Of a stretch of 47,516 nt of DNA, positions 10,251 to 19,316 are shown in pieces. The stretch is taken from the NCBI GenBank assembly GCA_015654795.1, contig JAATGF010000059.1, positions 1 to 47,516 of the forward strand. The letters run 5' to 3'. The stretch is from Bacteroidales bacterium (GTDB lineage: Bacteria > Bacteroidota > Bacteroidia > Bacteroidales > Prolixibacteraceae). Numbering within the stretch: the stretch's first letter is position 1; the number at the start of each line of letters is the position of its first letter. The notes under the pieces are model-generated. The model saw nothing but the letters and a program-made list of their open reading frames with translations. It did no database searches and was not told the DNA's origin. A program made the position numbers and the translations under genes.

Positions 10251-11036
10251 TTATTCTTCATTTATTGATTCAACAGTCATCAGTAAGAAATCAAGACTTT
10301 TCCTGTAATCCAATGTCTCATATTCGAGTCCAAGTTTCTTGATATTGCTGTAATAATCATTCAGCTTCTTAAAATAGTTTTTTTCAAGTTGTATCGGGTG
10401 GGCTCTTTCTCCGAGTTTTTCAAAAAAAAACCACTTTTCAATCAATCGCGCAGTCCTGCCATTTCCGTCCTGGAAAGGATGAATTTTAACAAAGACCAAA
10501 TGAATTAACGATGCATAATAAAACACCTCAAATGAGTTCAGTTCTTTTGATTGAAGAACAGCTATATCCCGGAATAATTTTTCAAGTTCGCTGCTGACGC
10601 AATCAGGGCTTGCTGCAATATATTCAATCTGGTCATCGCTATTAATGACAAACATTGGATTTATCCGCATTTTTCCTTGTTGCCCTGCAGGAAGCATATT
10701 CGAACTAAGAATTGAATGTGCTATTTTTACATTCTTAAGATTCAGTTTGTTAGTGTCAATAAAATCATAGGCAGCAAACAAATCATCCGTTTTTTTTGTA
10801 TAGTCAGTTTTGAACTTTACGTTCATAAATTTGTGTTTGAAAAAGCTATCGAAATCAATGTCCTCTCCCTCAATTTTTGAAGAATAAACTGAGGAAACAG
10901 ATTTGTAAAATTGAAAGTAATCAACCGGCAACTCCAATTTTTTAATCTTATTCAGCTTATTTATTGGAGATTCGCTTACTCTCAATGTAAATTCAACCAG
11001 CAATTCAGAAGTCAATATTTCAAAACTCATATTCAA
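10251..11036 (-). CDS. Fic-domain protein with N-terminal inhibitory motif
   Basis: A 261-residue Fic protein. Fic enzymes transfer AMP or another nucleotide-derived group onto target proteins. The catalytic loop HPFQDGNGR (186-194) keeps the essential His186 and the phosphate-binding Gly, Asn and Arg. SSKIEG (52-57) fits the [S/T]xxxE[G/N] inhibitory motif placed before the Fic core, as in class II Fic proteins, so the enzyme is probably self-inhibited through Glu56. No separate antitoxin gene is next to it. The target protein is unknown. The start may be Met3. It lies upstream of the VOC gene on the same strand and may be part of the same mobile accessory block. Confidence 0.85.
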   Translation of the reverse strand: MNMSFEILTSELLVEFTLRVSESPINKLNKIKKLELPVDYFQFYKSVSSVYSSKIEGEDIDFDSFFKHKFMNVKFKTDYTKKTDDLFAAYDFIDTNKLNLKNVKIAHSILSSNMLPAGQQGKMRINPMFVINSDDQIEYIAASPDCVSSELEKLFRDIAVLQSKELNSFEVFYYASLIHLVFVKIHPFQDGNGRTARLIEKWFFFEKLGERAHPIQLEKNYFKKLNDYYSNIKKLGLEYETLDYRKSLDFLLMTVESINEE

Positions 11037-11151
11037 TCATAACTGTTTCCCAAAGATAATCAATTTGTCCTGGTAATCAGTGGCAAGGTTCTTTTTGTAT
11101 TGCCCACGAACCTCTCATAACTACTTGTTTAATCAAAAACCACCAATTGAT

Positions 11152-11192
11152 CGTTACAAACGACTGACAACTACCTCTTTGTTACAAACGAG
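11152..11192. repeat. Two GTT-ACA-AAC palindromes
   Basis: CGTT-ACA-AACG at 11152-11162 and a second GTT-ACA-AAC with GAG flank at 11181-11192 belong to the same family as the repeats at both ends of the window. They lie between fic and the thioredoxin gene. Confidence 0.55.
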
Positions 11193-11250
11193 GAGGATCG
11201 GGGGAGTGGTAATCAAAATATCCTAATTCACATAGCATCAGCCATTATTT

Positions 11251-12762
11251 TCACAATAATTCACCGATCCATTTTTTCATATTTTCGTTACCCATAAAGG
11301 TGTGATAATTATGTTTTAATATGCCGCTTTTATCGAATATCAGATAATGAGGTATTCCGTCAAAGCTATATATCTTTTTTAAATTATCCCATTCTTTTTT
11401 TGTTACATAGTAATGTTCACCGCCTATTACGGATACTTTTTGTTCCCATGTCTTACGTGGCGATGATGGATCCGTTATATCTACAAAAACAACCTCCTTA
11501 TTTTCAAATTCACTCTTAACACTTTTAGATATTCGCATAGCAGCGAGGCAAGGTGTGCACCACGTTGCCCAGAAATCAACAAAAACGACTTTTCCTTTAT
11601 ATTTAGAAATTATTGAATCCATAACATTATTAGATGATCTGTCAATATTGAAAATACGCTCTTTGTTTCTTTTAGCAGCCAGTTGTAATGTCTTTTCGTT
11701 TTCATCGATCAAAATATCCGTAAACGATTTATTAACGAAATAGAATTTTATATTCTTTTTCTGAATATCGCTCAGAGGATTCATTTCGTTTAACTGTTTC
11801 GCATAAGCATTACTAACCAGTAAATCGTAAAATATTCCTGTATCGCTGCCGATATCATCTTTCAATATTTCTTTCACCTTGATTAACCATGCATCAACCG
11901 ACATCTCTCCGATAGCTGGAATAGCCATTATTTCATTATTAAGTAAAGATTCAAAAATTTTAGAATATGAGCCGGCAGAGAGATAGGTTGGATCATTGAA
12001 ATTAAAGTATTTAAGGAAAGAGTAGTAGGATTTGTCTGGTATCTGAGCTTTAAATTCTTTAAGTCCGGCATCATTTTTATGCTGATTCGCATAAATTTTG
12101 TGCATCGTTTCGACATAATCTAGCAGAACCTGCGAAATGTACCATGTCCTTACCTCGCTACTTGCTATTTGTTTTGCTGCATCAGATAATTTAGTGTTTG
12201 CCTCAATAATTTTCAGCTTATCCTGTAATGATTTCATGGCTAGCCGGCTGAATAATTCCGGAGTTACGATTTCCTCAACTTTATCTGTTTGGGGACTTGG
12301 ACTTAAAACGATAGCAATAGCGTCCATTATGCTAATCGCATCATCTGCAGTGATACCCAGACTATTTATTAGTTCTACATGTTTTTTTTGGTTACTGTCA
12401 TAAGTTATTTCCAGTTTTGTCTCTTCACCAGGTATAAGACATATTATACCTTCATAAAAATCTGATGAAGCAAAACCAATACTTATACATTGAATGGGAA
12501 TACTGGCGGTAAAAGTGCCATCATTTTTTACAGGAATTTCGCAATTCATTCTGTCTGAAGTAACCAGATTACTAAAACTCAGAACTATTGATTTGAATCC
12601 CCCATCGCCTGGTGACTTTCCAATAATTTTCCCGGACAGGGTTGCCTTTTCGTATTTTATCTGTGGAACAAATGAAAGATTTTTCGATTGCGCCTGTAAT
12701 ATAATTGATTGCGAAAATAACAGGCAGAGCATAATTGCTTTTAGTACGACTGATGTTTTCAT
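11251..12762 (-). CDS. Secreted TlpA-like thioredoxin with long N-terminal domain
   Basis: A 503-residue exported protein. The signal peptide ends near ILQAQS. A poorly recognisable 350-residue region follows, its first part resembling the beta-rich DUF4369-like domain often fused to these proteins. The C-terminal thioredoxin domain carries FWATWCTPC, with redox cysteines 402 and 405, and cis-Pro471 in GIPHY. Such TlpA/ResA-type proteins reduce disulfides in the periplasm, for instance during cytochrome c maturation, but the Bacteroidota fusions have varied and mostly untested roles. It is flanked by non-coding DNA and stands alone. The call as a thioredoxin-fold oxidoreductase is firm; the substrate is unknown. 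Confidence 0.85.
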   Translation of the reverse strand: MKTSVVLKAIMLCLLFSQSIILQAQSKNLSFVPQIKYEKATLSGKIIGKSPGDGGFKSIVLSFSNLVTSDRMNCEIPVKNDGTFTASIPIQCISIGFASSDFYEGIICLIPGEETKLEITYDSNQKKHVELINSLGITADDAISIMDAIAIVLSPSPQTDKVEEIVTPELFSRLAMKSLQDKLKIIEANTKLSDAAKQIASSEVRTWYISQVLLDYVETMHKIYANQHKNDAGLKEFKAQIPDKSYYSFLKYFNFNDPTYLSAGSYSKIFESLLNNEIMAIPAIGEMSVDAWLIKVKEILKDDIGSDTGIFYDLLVSNAYAKQLNEMNPLSDIQKKNIKFYFVNKSFTDILIDENEKTLQLAAKRNKERIFNIDRSSNNVMDSIISKYKGKVVFVDFWATWCTPCLAAMRISKSVKSEFENKEVVFVDITDPSSPRKTWEQKVSVIGGEHYYVTKKEWDNLKKIYSFDGIPHYLIFDKSGILKHNYHTFMGNENMKKWIGELL

Positions 12763-13120
12763 ATCTCTATTTTAGGTTTTCCACTGTAGGATTTGTAAAT
12801 ATACAAATAATTTATACCAATCATCAAATGAATATTTTATTTTTTTGTAGATTATTTTTATTTTCACACGTTGCTATCTGATTAGTATTATCGCTTTTAT
12901 GAACTTTATCAACCGGACGTTTCGTAAATTATTATGCTCCTTATCCCGCTAGTTCTGCAGACCTAGATATCCTAAGTTTGCAAACATATGGCCTCACCTC
13001 CATAATACCTTACATCGTTTTCGTTGAGTATATTTCGAAAGCAACGAATAAACTGTAACAGTTGTAACATGGCGTTACAACTGTTACAATAATATAAATC
13101 CGGAATATCGGTGCGCCTGT
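12763..13120. other. Intergenic region with a perfect 15-bp inverted repeat
   Basis: No gene is seen. The only notable structure is the palindrome at 13054-13088, listed separately. Confidence 0.6.
13054..13088. repeat. Perfect 15-bp inverted repeat
   Basis: Arms TGTAACAGTTGTAAC (13054-13068) and GTTACAACTGTTACA (13074-13088) pair perfectly around the loop ATGGC. It sits 33 bases behind the DUF486 stop but lacks a clear T run, so it may be a weak terminator, a protein-binding site or a mobile-element end. Confidence 0.6.
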
Positions 13121-13489
13121 TTATTTCTTAAAAATAAAATAAACAGCCAGCACAAGGAAGAAAAATCCGATTAAATGGTTCATCCTGAATGATTCTGTCT
13201 TAAAGACTACCAATGAGAAAATCACAAACACCGTTAGTGTGATAACTTCCTGAATCACCTTTAATTCCATTAACGAGAAAGGTCCGTTGTTTCCCTGAAA
13301 CCCGATCCTGTTTGCCGGGACCTGAAAGCAATACTCGAAGAAAGCAATTGCCCAGCTGATTAGTACAATGGCCATAAGTCCCAGTGATTCTGACCATTTC
13401 ATCTCTTTGAACTTCAGATGACCATACCATGCCACTGTCATAAAGGTGTTGGATAGAATCAAAAGTCCGATAGTATATAAGCCTTTCAT
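13121..13489 (-). CDS. DUF486 (DMT-like) small membrane protein
   Basis: A 122-residue protein with four hydrophobic segments: GLYTIGLLILSNTFMTVAW, LGLMAIVLISWAIAFFEY, VITLTVFVIFSLVVF and LIGFFFLVLAVYFIF. The motifs YGHLK and FEYCFQVPANRIG are typical of the DUF486 family, which resembles small multidrug-resistance/DMT transporters. The start is placed at Met 13489 because the upstream 20 codons are hydrophilic and would disrupt the first membrane segment. The function is unknown. It is a single gene, followed by the 15-bp palindrome. Confidence 0.75.
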   Translation of the reverse strand: MKGLYTIGLLILSNTFMTVAWYGHLKFKEMKWSESLGLMAIVLISWAIAFFEYCFQVPANRIGFQGNNGPFSLMELKVIQEVITLTVFVIFSLVVFKTESFRMNHLIGFFFLVLAVYFIFKK

Positions 13490-13721
13490 TATTTGTGTTG
13501 TATTTGTCTGATTGTCCCTGCCGGGAAATCGGTTTGCAAAAGTAGACATTTGAAAACTGTAATGACGCAGTTGTACCCGATTTAACGATTCTTTTGATGA
13601 TTCCTTAATGAAAGTTAATAATTGCGAATAGCCGTAATTTCATTAAACCTTTTGATTTGAGCGCAATCCAAAAGAAAATCTCAGTAAAGTTTCTGATATT
13701 GGATTTTAAAAATTAATAGTT

Positions 13722-14213
13722 ATGGGAGCAAAAATTTTAAGCATCGTATTGTTGATGAGTTTGTCGACAGCCCTGGTAGCGCAGACAACGGAAAATGGTC
13801 CTAAAAAACCAATGCGTGGACAGGATCATTCATTGCTTATGCAAAACAGGCAAAAAGGTCCTCATGAAGGTCTGAATCTTACCGATGTGCAAAAAGAGGC
13901 TTTTAAACAAAGTATGCTGGCTATGCAAAAGCAGATACAGCCGCTCCGCAATGAGCTTGGCGAAGCTGAAGCACATCAAAAAACGTTAGTTACTGCAGAA
14001 AAACCCGATTTGTCTGCAATCAATAAAAACATCGAGAAAATTGGGGCTTTGAAGATTGAAATGGCGAAGATAAAGGCGAAACATCACCTTGATATGCGTG
14101 CCCAGCTTACCGATGAACAACGCCTCAAGTTCGATCTCGGAAAAGGGAAAATGGGACGTGCAAAAGGGCTGAAACATATTGGTGGTATGCAACATGAGCA
14201 TCCTATGATTTAA
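13722..14213 (+). CDS. Spy/CpxP-like LTxxQ periplasmic protein
   Basis: A 163-residue exported protein with a signal peptide ending near ALVAQ. The helical body contains LTDVQKEAF and LTDEQRLKF, the paired LTxxQ motifs of the Spy/CpxP family, separated by a charged helix with KIGALKIEMAKIKAKH. It ends in a Gly/His/Met-rich tail (GGMQHEHPMI) that could bind metal. Family members are periplasmic chaperones or stress sensors, sometimes metal-binding. No sensor kinase or efflux system is adjacent. It is followed by a strong terminator, so it is monocistronic. Confidence 0.8.
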   Translation: MGAKILSIVLLMSLSTALVAQTTENGPKKPMRGQDHSLLMQNRQKGPHEGLNLTDVQKEAFKQSMLAMQKQIQPLRNELGEAEAHQKTLVTAEKPDLSAINKNIEKIGALKIEMAKIKAKHHLDMRAQLTDEQRLKFDLGKGKMGRAKGLKHIGGMQHEHPMI

Positions 14214-14232
14214 ACAGATTATTGTTTACCGA

Positions 14233-14275
14233 AAAGGGCTGCAGCATAGCTATTTTATGCGGCAGCCTTTTTTTT
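14233..14275 (+). terminator. Rho-independent terminator of the Spy-like gene
   Basis: Stem GGCTGCAGCATA / TATGCGGCAGCC (one mismatch) followed by eight T residues, about 20 bases behind the stop codon. Confidence 0.9.
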
Positions 14276-14634
14276 ATGATTTAAAGTTGGTGAAAAATGA
14301 TGTAAAGAGATAAGTAGGATGAATAATATAATGTTGTGTTTCATAAATCTTACAAATCCCCCTTGTGTTCCCCCTTTTTCAAAGGGGGATGGGGAGCCCT
14401 CCCCAAAAAAAGACTTATTTTCTAAAATAAAACGTTATAATAGAGTCCGGTTTAATAGAACTCATCTAAATTCATCCCAAAAGGAAGGGACGAGTTCAGG
14501 TGAAACGAAGAACGTTTTACGACATTATTTATTTCTCATTACTTAAAAGCTTTTCTTACTGGTTTAAAAACTTAAATTTTATACTTTTCCATTTTTGTGA
14601 CAATCTATTGTATATTTGTGTGTTCTAAACATCG
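14276..14634. other. Intergenic region with C-rich/G-rich palindromes
   Basis: No convincing gene. CCCCCTTT-TTC-AAAGGGGG (14370-14388) and GGGGA-GCCC-TCCCC (14391-14404) are adjacent hairpins of a kind often dispersed in Bacteroidota genomes. An open frame across them (14319-14546) is judged spurious. The end holds the probable promoter of the next gene. Confidence 0.55.
14611..14618 (+). promoter_or_regulatory. Probable -7 element of the DUF4056 gene
   Basis: TATATTTG matches TAnnTTTG and lies 16 bases before the GTG start, which supports that start and predicts a very short leader. No good -33 element was found. Confidence 0.45.
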
Positions 14635-15675
14635 GTGAAATTGCGAGGATTAATATATATTTTAGTTTTAATATTTTACAGCTCAATTGTTTGCGCTGAA
14701 CCGCCTGATTTATCTACCCGCGCACTTTCGTTACCGCCACACCGTGTAATCCGTACCTGTTGTGCTTTTGGTTCAGATCTTCACATGATGATGGTCCCCA
14801 TTTTAAAATACACAAATATAACCAGTGTTGCACAGCTTGGTCCGCATAGTTATCTTGGAGATGCCGGCGAAGGGAATGGAATTATTTATACGCGGCGGGG
14901 TGGTTTTATTGATATGGCACATCTTCGCGATCAGGCTGACTGGACTGCCTATCTGTATTCGCGAATTTTAGTGGCGCAGGATAAAGGGAATCTGACGGTA
15001 CATCTTGGACGGGAAGGTGGTCTTAAGCGATTAAATCTCAGCGTTCCCGCAGACCTGAGTACACATGATGCCCTTCAACTTGCCGGACGTATTGCATATG
15101 ATCTTTCTGTCTGGCACGAGATTGCCACATGGTTTGGCAGTTCAACGATTCCGTTTGTACCGGAACGGTATTCCAGTTTTTCGATTGAGGATCCTTATTC
15201 AAATCTTTTGGGCGTTACTTTGGGAATAGAAGCGATTAAGAGCCGTTTACCCTATGAAGAGGCAATGACCAGGCTGATCGGGAATATGTTCGAAAAGCTG
15301 GGCGCTGTTACGTCGGAGAATGAAACCTATAATGCAATGGAAGAAGTTCGCAATATCTGGTGGACCCGCGATAAATCGCTGCCGAGCCGAAAGGTATTAT
15401 TAGAGAGACAATTAGATGTTTATCCATGTTTAGAACCATGGCGGGTTCCGGGTTATGTCGATAATACTGTGGCTTCATATGATTTAGTTATACCTGATAA
15501 GACTTCTGATGGCAGATCACTCGATCGTTTTTATGAGCTTGACTTTAAATTGAATTACAAATTTCCCGTAAAAGAGATTTTTGCATCCAAGACAGGTCGC
15601 ATCGTAACACAGGCAGATTTTGGTCTGTTAATTAAGCATATAGCGAAAGACCTGGATGCGGTGAAATATAGGTGA
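14635..15675 (+). CDS. Exported DUF4056 protein
   Basis: A 346-residue protein opening with a GTG codon and a signal peptide (GLIYILVLIFYSSIVCAEPP). The body matches the DUF4056 pattern as I recall it: CCAFGSDL, an extended DAGEGNGIIYTRRGGFIDMAHLRDQADW block and a downstream WHEIATWFG. The conserved His residues in MAHLRD and WHE suggest a metal-dependent hydrolase-like site (inference). It is not biochemically characterised to my knowledge. A promoter-like TATATTTG lies just upstream. It stands alone, 240 bases before the helicase gene. Confidence 0.75.
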   Translation: MKLRGLIYILVLIFYSSIVCAEPPDLSTRALSLPPHRVIRTCCAFGSDLHMMMVPILKYTNITSVAQLGPHSYLGDAGEGNGIIYTRRGGFIDMAHLRDQADWTAYLYSRILVAQDKGNLTVHLGREGGLKRLNLSVPADLSTHDALQLAGRIAYDLSVWHEIATWFGSSTIPFVPERYSSFSIEDPYSNLLGVTLGIEAIKSRLPYEEAMTRLIGNMFEKLGAVTSENETYNAMEEVRNIWWTRDKSLPSRKVLLERQLDVYPCLEPWRVPGYVDNTVASYDLVIPDKTSDGRSLDRFYELDFKLNYKFPVKEIFASKTGRIVTQADFGLLIKHIAKDLDAVKYR

Positions 15676-15844
15676 ACAAAGAAAATCAGTCTGCCGGCTT
15701 GCGAATGAAAACATAAAATCTATTGGTTATCTTTTCGTTATCCATTTTATCCTTATTCTCTCTCTTTTAGTCTTTTAACCCCATGCGACGGATCGTAATA
15801 GTTGCCCATTGATCCTGAATTCCACTAAACCCGTTTATTAATCG

Positions 15845-15852
15845 TATCTTTG
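15845..15852 (+). promoter_or_regulatory. Possible -7 element of the DEAD-box helicase gene
   Basis: TATCTTTG matches TAnnTTTG and lies 64 bases before the ATG. Confidence 0.4.
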
Positions 15853-15916
15853 GCAGATAATTCATTACAGCGGATTCTTTTTGTTTTCAAAAAAGATCAC
15901 TGTCTAAAAAACATTC

Positions 15917-17167
15917 ATGTCATTTAAGTCATTAGAAATTATTGAACCGATTCTTCAGTCACTTATCGAAGAAGGTTATTCCACCCCGACACCCATTCAA
16001 GCCCAGGCAATCCCAATTGTATTAGACGGGAAAGATTTATTGGGTTGCGCTCAGACAGGAACCGGAAAAACAGCAGCATTTGCAATTCCGATTCTTCAAT
16101 TGTTAAGTAATAGTCAATCATACGATAAACGGAAGAAGATCAGAAGTTTGATCCTGACTCCGACACGCGAACTTGCGATTCAGATCGGTGAAAGCTTTAA
16201 AAGTTACGGAAGACATACCAAACTTGCCTATACGGTTATATTTGGCGGTGTGAACCAGTTTTCGCAAACGCAGGCTTTACAACGCGGAGTTGATATTTTA
16301 GTTGCTACTCCCGGACGGTTGCTCGATTTGATGAACCAGGGATTTATTACGCTCAGAGATATTGAGATCTTTGTTTTGGATGAGGCCGATTGTATGCTGG
16401 ATATGGGTTTTATTCACGATGTTAAAAAGATATTGGCTGCACTTCCACGTTCGCGCCAATCGCTCTTTTTCTCAGCAACAATGCCGCCTGAAATCGTCAA
16501 ACTTGCGGATACAATTTGCAAGAATCCTGCACAAGTGACGATTACGCCTGGTCAACCAACTGTTGACATTATCGAACAGTTCGTTTACTTTGTAGATAAG
16601 GGAAATAAAAGCGCTCTTTTGATCGACCTGTTAAGCGACAAAAAGATTAAGTCAGCTTTGGTCTTTACACGCACAAAGCATGGCGCTGACAAGGTGGTCA
16701 AAGATTTGTTGCGTCATGATATCAAATCGGAGGCTATTCATGGAAATAAAGCCCAGAATGCACGTCAGAGGGCGCTTGCAAATTTCAAGGATCAAACCAC
16801 AAGGGTTCTGGTTGCAACTGATATTGCAGCACGCGGAATCGATGTGGATGATATGGAGTTTGTAATCAATTATGAAATGCCGAATATTTCGGAGACATAC
16901 GTTCACCGTATTGGTCGTACCGGACGCGCAGGAGCAAACGGAACCGCTTACTCGTTCTGCGATGCCGAAGAGAAGGCCTATTTGAAGGATATCGAAAAGC
17001 TTATACGTAAGAAGATACCGGTGATTGAAAATCATTCCTATCCGCTTATTGATCATCATCCTGTGAAAGCTCCGAAGCAACAGCAACGTCCGCAACGCTC
17101 AAATGTAGCACGGCCCAAAGCAGAAGGTGTTGGTGACCGGAGACGATTGGTTCGGAATCCAAGGTAA
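15917..17167 (+). CDS. RhlE-type DEAD-box RNA helicase
   Basis: A 416-residue ATP-dependent RNA helicase. Motifs in order: Q-motif region TPTPIQAQAIP (23-33), Walker A AQTGTGKT (45-52), PTRELAIQ, TPGRLLDL, DEAD (155-158), SAT (186-188), ARGID and HRIGRTGR (330-337). The short basic tail rich in Lys, Gln and Arg is the usual RNA-binding extension of RhlE-like enzymes, which assist ribosome assembly and RNA turnover, especially in the cold. It is a single gene. Its 3' side carries two copies of a 41-bp repeat before a perfect terminator shared with trpB. Confidence 0.92.
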   Translation: MSFKSLEIIEPILQSLIEEGYSTPTPIQAQAIPIVLDGKDLLGCAQTGTGKTAAFAIPILQLLSNSQSYDKRKKIRSLILTPTRELAIQIGESFKSYGRHTKLAYTVIFGGVNQFSQTQALQRGVDILVATPGRLLDLMNQGFITLRDIEIFVLDEADCMLDMGFIHDVKKILAALPRSRQSLFFSATMPPEIVKLADTICKNPAQVTITPGQPTVDIIEQFVYFVDKGNKSALLIDLLSDKKIKSALVFTRTKHGADKVVKDLLRHDIKSEAIHGNKAQNARQRALANFKDQTTRVLVATDIAARGIDVDDMEFVINYEMPNISETYVHRIGRTGRAGANGTAYSFCDAEEKAYLKDIEKLIRKKIPVIENHSYPLIDHHPVKAPKQQQRPQRSNVARPKAEGVGDRRRLVRNPR

Positions 17168-17171
17168 GGTT

Positions 17172-17265
17172 AAAAGGTCATTGCTTCGCGTCATTTGGCT
17201 TCGCCGCTATTGAAAAGGTCATTGCTTCGCATCATTTGGCTTCGCCGCCATTGAAAAGGGTCATT
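17172..17265. repeat. Two-copy outlier of the GGCTTCGCC tandem repeat
   Basis: Two 41-bp units (17172-17212 and 17213-17253) and a partial third share AAAAGGTCATTG and TTTGGCTTCGCCG text with the large array at 18882-19305, 1.7 kb away on the far side of trpB. Confidence 0.7.
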
Positions 17266-17307
17266 AGCGCATTATAAGGATATCCATAAACTTATTCGGA
17301 ACAGATT

Positions 17308-17349
17308 AAAAAACCCCGAAACCAGTATTATACGGTTTCGGGGTTTTTT
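17308..17349. terminator. Bidirectional terminator between helicase and trpB
   Basis: Perfect 16-bp stem AAAAAACCCCGAAACC / GGTTTCGGGGTTTTTT with a 10-base loop, flanked by A and T runs so that it works on both strands. Confidence 0.9.
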
Positions 17350-17479
17350 ATTTCAAACTGGTTTTGAGGCTTTAGACTGATCAACTGTAGGATTAAGATA
17401 ATATACATTACTACTGCCGGACTCTTGATTCGGTCCTGGCAGAATTGCCCAAAGTCTTCAGCCTAAATTACCTATATTG

Positions 17480-18682
17480 CTATTTTGGCAATCCATAGGT
17501 TTCCACCACGAAATCGACATCTTTATCACCACGACCACTTAGGTTTACAAGGATCGATTGTCTTGGATTCTCTTTAGCCAGTTTAAGCGCCCAGGCAACA
17601 GCATGAGCACTTTCCAACGCGGGAATAATTCCTTCCATTCGACTTAATTCGTAAAAAGCATCTATGGTTTCATCATCGGTGGCCGTTACATATGAGACTC
17701 TTTTCCAGTCTTTCAGCATACTATGCTCAGGTCCGACACCAGGATAATCCAATCCGCTTGCGACTGAATACACCGGAGAAGGTTCACCTTTTTCGTCCTG
17801 AAGAAGATAACATTTAAATCCATGAATCATTCCGGGTGTTCCAAAAGACATCGTTGCTGCATGATCACCTAAATTAAGTGAACGCCCTGCCGGCTCCACA
17901 CCAAAGAGCTTGCATTCTTCGTCCTGGAGAAAAGCCGAAAATATTCCAATTGAATTACTGCCTCCGCCAACGCAGGCAACAACATTATCAGGGAGTTCGC
18001 CAGTCATTTCGGCAAATTGTTCTTTGGCCTCGATACCGACCACGCGCTGGAAATCGCGCACCATCATTGGGAACGGATGTGGCCCGACAACCGACCCGAT
18101 ACAGTAAATACTGTTGTCGAAATCCTGCATATAAGCATTAAAAGCTGAATCGACGGCTTCTTTTAAAGTCTTCAGTCCAAAAGAAACAGGGATTACTTTT
18201 GCACCTAAAATCTGCATCCTCACAACATTTGGATGCTCTTTTATAATATCCACCTCTCCCATATGAATTTCACACTCCAGGCCAAAATAGGCTGCAGCAG
18301 TAGCAAGGGCAACTCCATGTTGTCCGGCACCTGTTTCAGCAATCAGTTTTTTCTTACCAAGGTATTTTGCGAGCAAAGCTTCCCCCATGCAATGGTTAAG
18401 CTTATGAGCCCCCGTATGGTTGAGATCTTCACGTTTCAGGTAGACCCGACCGCCGTATTTTGTCGATAACCTGTTACAATAATACACAGGAGTCGGTCTT
18501 CCCTGGTAATGTTTGCGGATGCTCCGCAACTCTGAGATAAAATTATGCGATTTACTGATTGAATAATACGCATCAGTTATTTTCTCCATCTCCGCCTGGA
18601 GATTGGGTGGAATAAAACTTCCGCCGTATTCTTCGAAAAAACCTTCCGTATTGGGGTAATTCTTAAAGTAGTTTGTACTCAT
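17480..18682 (-). CDS. trpB: Tryptophan synthase beta chain
   Basis: A 400-residue PLP enzyme that joins indole and serine to make tryptophan. The PLP lysine is Lys94 in [10 protein letters not shown], the catalytic Glu is Glu116 in AETGAGQHG, and the phosphate-binding loop is GGGSNS. SGRGDKD closes the protein. The active-site text differs slightly from the classical GGAHKTNQ, but HTGAHK forms are normal in Bacteroidota. No trpA or other trp gene is adjacent, so it is solitary and may work with TrpA from elsewhere or as a stand-alone, indole-salvaging enzyme (inference). A bidirectional terminator lies on its 3' side; a long non-coding stretch with repeats lies upstream. Confidence 0.92.
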   Translation of the reverse strand: MSTNYFKNYPNTEGFFEEYGGSFIPPNLQAEMEKITDAYYSISKSHNFISELRSIRKHYQGRPTPVYYCNRLSTKYGGRVYLKREDLNHTGAHKLNHCMGEALLAKYLGKKKLIAETGAGQHGVALATAAAYFGLECEIHMGEVDIIKEHPNVVRMQILGAKVIPVSFGLKTLKEAVDSAFNAYMQDFDNSIYCIGSVVGPHPFPMMVRDFQRVVGIEAKEQFAEMTGELPDNVVACVGGGSNSIGIFSAFLQDEECKLFGVEPAGRSLNLGDHAATMSFGTPGMIHGFKCYLLQDEKGEPSPVYSVASGLDYPGVGPEHSMLKDWKRVSYVTATDDETIDAFYELSRMEGIIPALESAHAVAWALKLAKENPRQSILVNLSGRGDKDVDFVVETYGLPK

Positions 18683-18881
18683 TTGTTTATAGAGTTGATA
18701 AATATAATGATTAATTATTGTTTGTCAAATAGTTTAGATCAGGCTTAAATCTGATTTAAATCGCCCGATTGCCAAAATTAAAAAAATGATTTTTAAATAC
18801 ATGAATTGTTTCTGAAAAGTTGTTGATTATTTTGTTTCTATTTGATCAAAACGGACTGAAGAATGGGCAGATTTATTACGA

Positions 18882-19305
18882 ATTGAAAGTACATTAAAAT
18901 AGTCATTGAAAAGATCATTGGCTTCGCTGTCATTAAAATAGTCATTGAAAAGATCATTGGCTTCGCTGTCATTGAAATAGTCATTGAAAAGGTTATTGGG
19001 CTTCGCCGTCATTAAAAGTACATTAAAATTGTCATTGAAAAGGTCATTGGGCTTCGCCGTCATTGAAATAGTCATTGAAAAGGTCATTGGCTTTGCCGTC
19101 ATTGAAAGTACATTAAAAAAGTCATTGAAAAGGTCATTGGGCTTCGCCGTCATTAAAATAGTCATTGAAAAAGTCATTGGGCTTCGCCGTCATTGAAAGG
19201 TTATTAAAATAGTCATTGAAAAGGTCATTGGCTTCGCCGTCATTGAAAGTACATTAAAAATAGTCATTGAAAAGGTTATTGGGCTTCGCCGTCATTAAAA
19301 GGTCC
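18882..19305. repeat. Nine-unit tandem array with GGCTTCGCC core
   Basis: Nine units each end in GGCTTCG(C/T)(C/T)GTCATT or a close variant. The spacings of the GCTTCG core are 39, 40, 51, 39, 51, 40, 50 and 52 bases. Short units are thus 39-40 bp; long units carry an extra GTACATTAAAA-like block of about 11 bp. Each unit repeats GTCATTGAAAAGGTCATT internally, and GGC-TTC-GCC can form a mini-hairpin. There are no unique spacers, so this is not CRISPR. Confidence 0.9.
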
Positions 19306-19316
19306 AGACTCGATAT

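Noticed and set aside
14319-14546. 75-codon ORF
   Set aside because: It runs through the C-rich/G-rich palindromes of a dispersed repeat and has a matching low-complexity composition.
18827-19196. Repetitive open frames on both strands
   Set aside because: They only translate the tandem array (for example MTAKPND and GFAVI units) and are low-complexity artefacts.
18882-19305. CRISPR array
   Set aside because: The units are nearly identical throughout and lack unique spacers; no cas gene is present.
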